This document shows positions 59,561-64,000 of a DNA stretch of 64,000 bases, in pieces. The stretch comes from Jacaranda mimosifolia (taxonomy: Eukaryota > Streptophyta > Magnoliopsida > Lamiales > Bignoniaceae). Both the position numbers and the translations under genes were made by a program. A model generated the notes under the pieces. The model searched no databases. It had not been told where the DNA came from and was given only the letters and a program-made list of their open reading frames with translations. Numbering within the stretch: the stretch's first letter is position 1; every line of letters begins with the position of its first letter. The stretch lies in the NCBI GenBank assembly GCA_018894105.1, contig CM032121.1, positions 28,744,230 to 28,808,229 of the forward strand, in the 5' to 3' direction.

Positions 59561-60324
59561 TGTAAAATTTATATGCCAAAATTAAATAGTCGAATAAGAA
59601 AATTGAGTTTAAATTGAGAAATAACTTAAGGACATTTTATTGGGTAGAACAAGTCTTTCCATGTTGAAAAAGGGTGTAGGTGTATAAATAAAATAATTAA
59701 AGTTTATTTTTAATGAACCTCGATGGACACACTGATATGGAAAAGTTAGCTCAAAATCTAGAGCTAAGACTTGAACTCCTAACTCTTTATTGGAGCTGTG
59801 ACTCTTCATTGAAAAAGTAATTTACGGGATGTTATCTTGTGTCCTTAAAAGAAAGAATTATTATTTTAATGAAGAATTATGTCTCATCAACAAAATTACA
59901 TTGCACAACTATAAATAGGAGTGCCTAGAACCCAACCAATAAGAAGAGAAGAGAAAAACATACTAGCACTTGTTTGAACACTATACTAAGCACTTTGACA
60001 TCACTATCTATTTCATTAAAGAGTTTCAAGTCAATTTGGTTTGTTATTCTGGTTAATTGGAGTGTTGCCTTTGATTAGGAAGATTCGTTGTATCTTGGGA
60101 GGCTATTTATCAGTGACCTTCGGCACCATAGAGGGGCAAATAAAACCTTAAAGACACTGCTGGAGCAATAAGGCCTCGGCTCAAGTATTTCTATTTTTGC
60201 ATTTAATACATTCAAGTAGGATTTCTTACTCTCTTATTTTATTTGATATTGTTATATGCAAATGCAGTTTACGTATTAACTTTTTATGCTTTGCACACCT
60301 AGAAAATTTCATAAATTTCTAACA
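59561..60324 (+). repeat. 3' LTR of copia element
   Basis: 764 bp, from TGTAAAATTTATATGCCAAA to ATTTCTAACA, followed by the target duplication TGTGA. A TATA box-like CTATAAATAGG lies near 59910 and the 5' LTR has the same motif near 54141. Confidence 0.9.
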
Positions 60325-60329
60325 TGTGA

Positions 60330-61718
60330 TTATGGCGTGTATGTGTTTTTGGTCATAATACTCTATATGACATAGAGAAGTCTGTTGTGGGATGTAATGG
60401 CGATTGGCAAAGCAGAAGCAAAGATTAATGGTGGCTATTACAGTGGCCTTGAAGGCCCTTGCATGTGGCTATTGATTCAAGTACACCGGTAATGTAGATC
60501 CGGCTTTCTATGGTCAGATAGGATCGTACCTATCTGATGGAATTCAATCAATGATGAGATACCATCAAACATTTGTATGATTGACATAATGATGTTGACA
60601 ACACCTGAAAAGATATAATGACAAGTTTGACCTCTGCTCACAAAGCAATACTACAAAATTTTTAAATTTATTTCAAAAATATACTTTATGTATTTTTTTT
60701 AAATAAAATGATCTAGCAACATATATCTATATCATCATTATAATTTATTTATTAATGTATTTTATAATATATAACACAATGTGTTTATAAATAGTTTGCA
60801 ACTTAAATGCCTTTTCTCATAGCGAATAGTTTGCATATTTATATCTGAAAGTACTTATTACATTTATTATAATATTTTTATAATACATCCTATTTATTAA
60901 ACTTTTTGGTATATATTTATTTAGATGTAACAAAATGTGTTTGTTATGTATAGACAAACTAGTCGTTATTTGTCATGGAGGAGTTTTGACTAAAAGATTC
61001 TCAAAGTAATCACCACTGTTAATGCGTTTTGACTTGCGATTACTTTCTTCAGCCATTAATTTCTGTGCAAGCTATTGTTCTACGTGCAAGGCCAAATTTA
61101 TCATTTATACTATTTCAGAATCGTATCTCTTTGATAGTCTAGATTTCCTTAAATCAATCGTACAGTTGGGACTAGCCGCAGATAGCCCTTAAAAGACTAT
61201 CCTTTTTAGTCCAAAGTACTCAAGTACCAAATTTTTAATTGTAATAATTAATATTTTAGTAATTTTTTTCTCAATTTAATTGAATTATTATTCAATCATA
61301 GAAGGAATAATAATTAATTTTTTTAAAATATTTCATTCTCTCCACGATTATTATTCTCTTTACTACAAGATCAAGTTAAACCATTTTTTTTTCTTGTGAT
61401 TAACATACTCTAGTGATTTTTATCAGGTATTAGGATTACTAAATATCTGAAATCTTAGTAATTCTTAAATTAATTAATATTGTTTAAGTCAAAAAGATAC
61501 CGGTGCCTTTACCAACCTTTTGATACTGAGAATTTTTTCACTTTCTCAAAATACCTGCTCATAAAATGTGATTAAAGGTGTTGAGATTCTCTATTCCATG
61601 AAAGGAAATTGCTCATAAAATAGAAGATGAAAAATAAAATAGAATAAAAAATTTAAATTGGACATTACGAATAATATATTTTTATGTAAAAATCTAAAAC
61701 GAATGAAAAACCTAACTG
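60330..61718. other. gene-free region
   Basis: Low-copy, partly AT-rich. No coding region, RNA or element end is recognised. Confidence 0.45.
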
Positions 61719-62253
61719 TAGGCTTGGCACTGAGGCGGATTAGGGAAGATGTTTCTTAAACTAAACCCGCTCCATATTCAAAAAATATCTTAAAATCCGC
61801 CCGCGCTTTAGATTTGAAAATCGTAACCTGCCCCATACTTACCTTTTTTTTTTTTTTTAAATAATCATCTAATTAATCACAATTTGATAATTAATTCAAC
61901 CACAATCTCATAAAGTTTAATACAAAAATGTTTAACATGATAATATTTAAATATATCAACCAAAAACTAAAATATAAATGTCAACAAAATAATATTCAAC
62001 ATGACAATATTCAAATATATTAATCAAAAACTAAAATTAATATGAAAAAAGTCCAATCATAATAATATATGATATTATATATATATTATAATTATACAAG
62101 TATTTGGGGAGGAATCCTAAATGCGACCTTGCTCCATCCTGCATGAATTTCATATTGAAACTCGTTGCGCCTCATGAAAAACAATTTTCAACCCAACCTG
62201 TCTAAAATGAAGCGGGATGAGTACTGCAGATAGAGTTGGAATTGCCAAACCTA
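61719..62253. mobile_element. probable non-autonomous hAT element
   Basis: TAGGCTTGGCACTGAGGCGG and, inward from the right, TAGGTTTGGCAATTCCAACT. GC-rich subterminal words (CCGCCCGCG, GCGGGATGAG) flank an AT-rich core. Flanking 8-mers agree poorly (4 of 8), so the limits are less sure. Confidence 0.5.
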
Positions 62254-62869
62254 TCCAATAGACTAACTCTATATATCATATATACCTTCAATGAAGAAAC
62301 AAGTCTCCTTCTAAGTTCCATGTTTTATTTTGCAAATGCAATTCTACTACTTTTTCTATAAAATGATTGGGCTAGAATACTAATGAGTTCTTTCTCTAAT
62401 AAGTACTTGCAAGTCCATCTAAACTATCACTAGATAGGTTAGGTCCCATAGTGAGCACCGCTGAAGCAATTCTATTTACTAGCTCAACCCTGCAATGAAC
62501 CTGCATAAAATATGTTTAGTATCAAATATTAGATTATTTAATATTATTTTAGCAGCAGTCAAGTTGATTAATTAATAACACAAGGATGCTAATAATTTTG
62601 AAAGGATGAAATCTTAGAAATATTAAATTTGTTTAAAAAATCAAAATTATAGTTTAATTCTAAAATTAAATAGTTTGAGATGTAACAAGGAACAATGCTT
62701 TTTTTTTTGTTTTTAATAATTGTAACAGAGGAACATTGGCAGTGTTTGGATGCATTCCACCGGAATGAAATCATTCTGGGGAAATATATCCAAACACAAC
62801 ACATGTTTTGATGGGAAATGGCATTTGTGTCATTTTCCAAAATGCTAATAAAAGTTTTCCTTATCTATA
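62254..62869. other. spacer
   Basis: AT-rich. A fragment GCAGTGTTTGGATGCATTCC with a related inverted word nearby suggests another worn MITE at about 62738-62800. No gene is seen. Confidence 0.4.
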
Positions 62870-63081
62870 TCTATACTATATAAAAAGGGAAGCCCTCTTA
62901 CACTCACAAAGTAGCAGTTATTGTGCCGCTTAGGGGTAGCAGGCTCGTCAGAATAGGCTCGGGCTCAGGCTCGGCTCGTCAAGGCTTGATTCGTATAAAC
63001 TTGGATGAGATTACTCTAACTCGATACGGCTCGATTCGTATAAACCCGGATGAGCTCGAGCCCATTTAGGCTTGAAACAAA

Positions 63082-63139
<58 letters not shown>

Positions 63140-63355
63140 ATAAAAAGCTTGTTTAGGCTCACGAGCTTGTCGAGCTGAATACTATTGAGCTTGGCTCGGC
63201 TTGTTTGATTGGTGAGCTTGGGCTCGGCTAATTTAAGTTCGAGCCGAATTCGAGCTTTCATCGAGCCAAGCCCGAATCGTTTGCGAATAGTCTCATCTCA
63301 TTTACACCCCTAGTGCCGCTACACTAAAATTTATTTAACCTAAAATAACCCTACA
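62870..63355 (+). mobile_element. Helitron-like 5' end, first copy, split by a hAT MITE
   Basis: TCTATACTATATAAAAAGGG after an A, then CTTACACTCACAAAGTAGC, TGCCGCTACACTAAAAT and CCTAAAATAACCCT. The same series recurs at 63356. No 3' end is visible. Confidence 0.55.
62931..63312. mobile_element. small hAT MITE with an ATT microsatellite
   Basis: 382 bp. Ends TAGGGGTAGCAGGCTCG and, inward from the right, TAGGGGTGTAAATGAGATG. A perfect 8-bp target duplication GTGCCGCT lies at 62923-62930 and 63313-63320. GGCTCG/CGAGCC words repeat at both ends. An (ATT)n run fills 63084-63139. Confidence 0.88.
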
Positions 63356-64000
63356 TCTATACTATTTTTTTTAAAAAAAAGTCCCCTTACACTCACAAAG
63401 TGGCGGTTCTTATATCGTTACACCAAATTATGTTTAGCCTAAAATAACCCTGAATATATCTATACCCTTTTTTCAATTTAAGAATACATAACTCCCCACT
63501 TATTCTTCATATCTATACTATTGATAACTCCTCTCATTCCATAACTCCCTATAATCAATAACTTCCTTTCAAGTACTTTCATTCTTCAATTTTTCTTTTG
63601 TATTCGTTGTGGGCACGTCGTCCATATATTCTATTTTATATGTGTTAATAGAAGCAATAAAGAAATCAATTAAATGTATTGAAGTTGGAATTCATTGTTG
63701 CCAGTGCAACACAATGGCTCAATAGAGATATACTCTTCTTCAATACATGACACTGGTTGCGTTACACTAGAAGAAAACAATTGTGAGAAACTGCAAAAAG
63801 AAAAAGAGAAAATATTAATGTATTTTTTTCATATATATATATATATATATTTTAAATATTGTATCAATTTAACCAATTTTTTTCATGTTACAAAGGGAAT
63901 TTGATACAAGATGTAAATCCAATGAAGGGAGATATGAATAGGATGAAAGCCTATGAAAAAGCATCAAGGACTGAACAAGATGTATAAACAAAAATGTGGA
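63356..64000 (+). mobile_element. Helitron-like 5' end, second tandem copy, runs off the window
   Basis: TCTATACTATTTTTTTTAAA after an A, followed by the same CTTACACTCACAAAGTGGCGG, TTACACCAAA and CCTAAAATAACCCT blocks as the first copy. Further right, 63695-63815 and 63896-63985 look exon-like (see findings), with TA-rich sequence and an acceptor-like TTACAAAG between. No 3' end is in the window. Confidence 0.45.

Larger units (their letters stand above)
53787..60324 (+). mobile_element. Ty1/copia LTR retrotransposon, complete but dead
   Basis: Two related LTRs, a gag-pol pseudogene between them, a polypurine tract, and a perfect 5-bp target duplication TGTGA (53782-53786; 60325-60329). The domain order protease, integrase, RT, RNase H marks it as copia. 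LTR differences and many stops point to an old insertion. It lies just right of the gypsy derivative. Confidence 0.93.

Noticed and set aside
63016..63261. Isoleucine-rich reading frame
   Set aside because: It is made by the (ATT)n run inside a hAT MITE.

Overview
This window looks like nuclear DNA of a flowering plant, probably a eudicot, though the species cannot be told. It is strongly AT-rich with one compact GC-rich gene start, and it carries plant-type Ty3/gypsy (Tat-like) and Ty1/copia retroelements, hAT, Mutator, PIF/Harbinger and Helitron DNA transposons, and a short tRNA-derived SINE family. Only one gene looks intact: a single-exon F-box/leucine-rich-repeat gene of the SKIP2/VFB type (30217-31851, +). 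A second host gene, a DUF247 (UPF0481) membrane protein (40072-41635, -), is broken by two frameshifts.

Layout. 1-7533: 3' part of a Tat-like gypsy element (+): decayed integrase, a tandem-repeat spacer, a gene on the opposite strand with its own TATA box and intron (split by a 1.6-kb hAT element), a second repeat block, polypurine tract and 3' LTR. 8022-8867: solo LTR. 9321-9408: strong hairpin. 12125-14338: Helitron copy 1. 14532-15654: hAT deletion derivative. 18498-23875: chimeric reverse-strand gypsy remains (LTR, antisense-gene fragment, 3' tail of a captured host gene, protease, gag, primer-binding site, LTR). 25.7-29.5 kb: SINEs, a long GA run, and Helitron copy 2 nested in an older inverted Helitron. 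30-33.5 kb: F-box gene and 3' flank. 33.9-39.3 kb: SINE, Harbinger-like element, and a diverged duplicate of the F-box gene's 3' flank. 40-41.6 kb: DUF247 pseudogene. 42.5-45.5 kb: a Mutator element nested in a Tourist-like MITE, then a hAT element. 45808-53709: a gypsy derivative that lost gag-pol but kept its antisense gene, split by a 4.1-kb hAT element with transposase remains. 53787-60324: complete but dead copia element with matching target duplications. 61.7-64 kb: hAT MITEs and tandem Helitron-like 5' ends.

The most notable pattern is that three separate Tat-like loci carry an opposite-strand gene coding for a Transposase_28-like domain, a Ser/Pro-rich linker and a coiled coil. Each has its own TATAAATA box, and two share a short GT-AG intron in the same place. 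This gene is the part best preserved where gag-pol has gone. A second notable pattern is the wealth of datable nested insertions, with clean target duplications, an empty site and autonomous/non-autonomous pairs.
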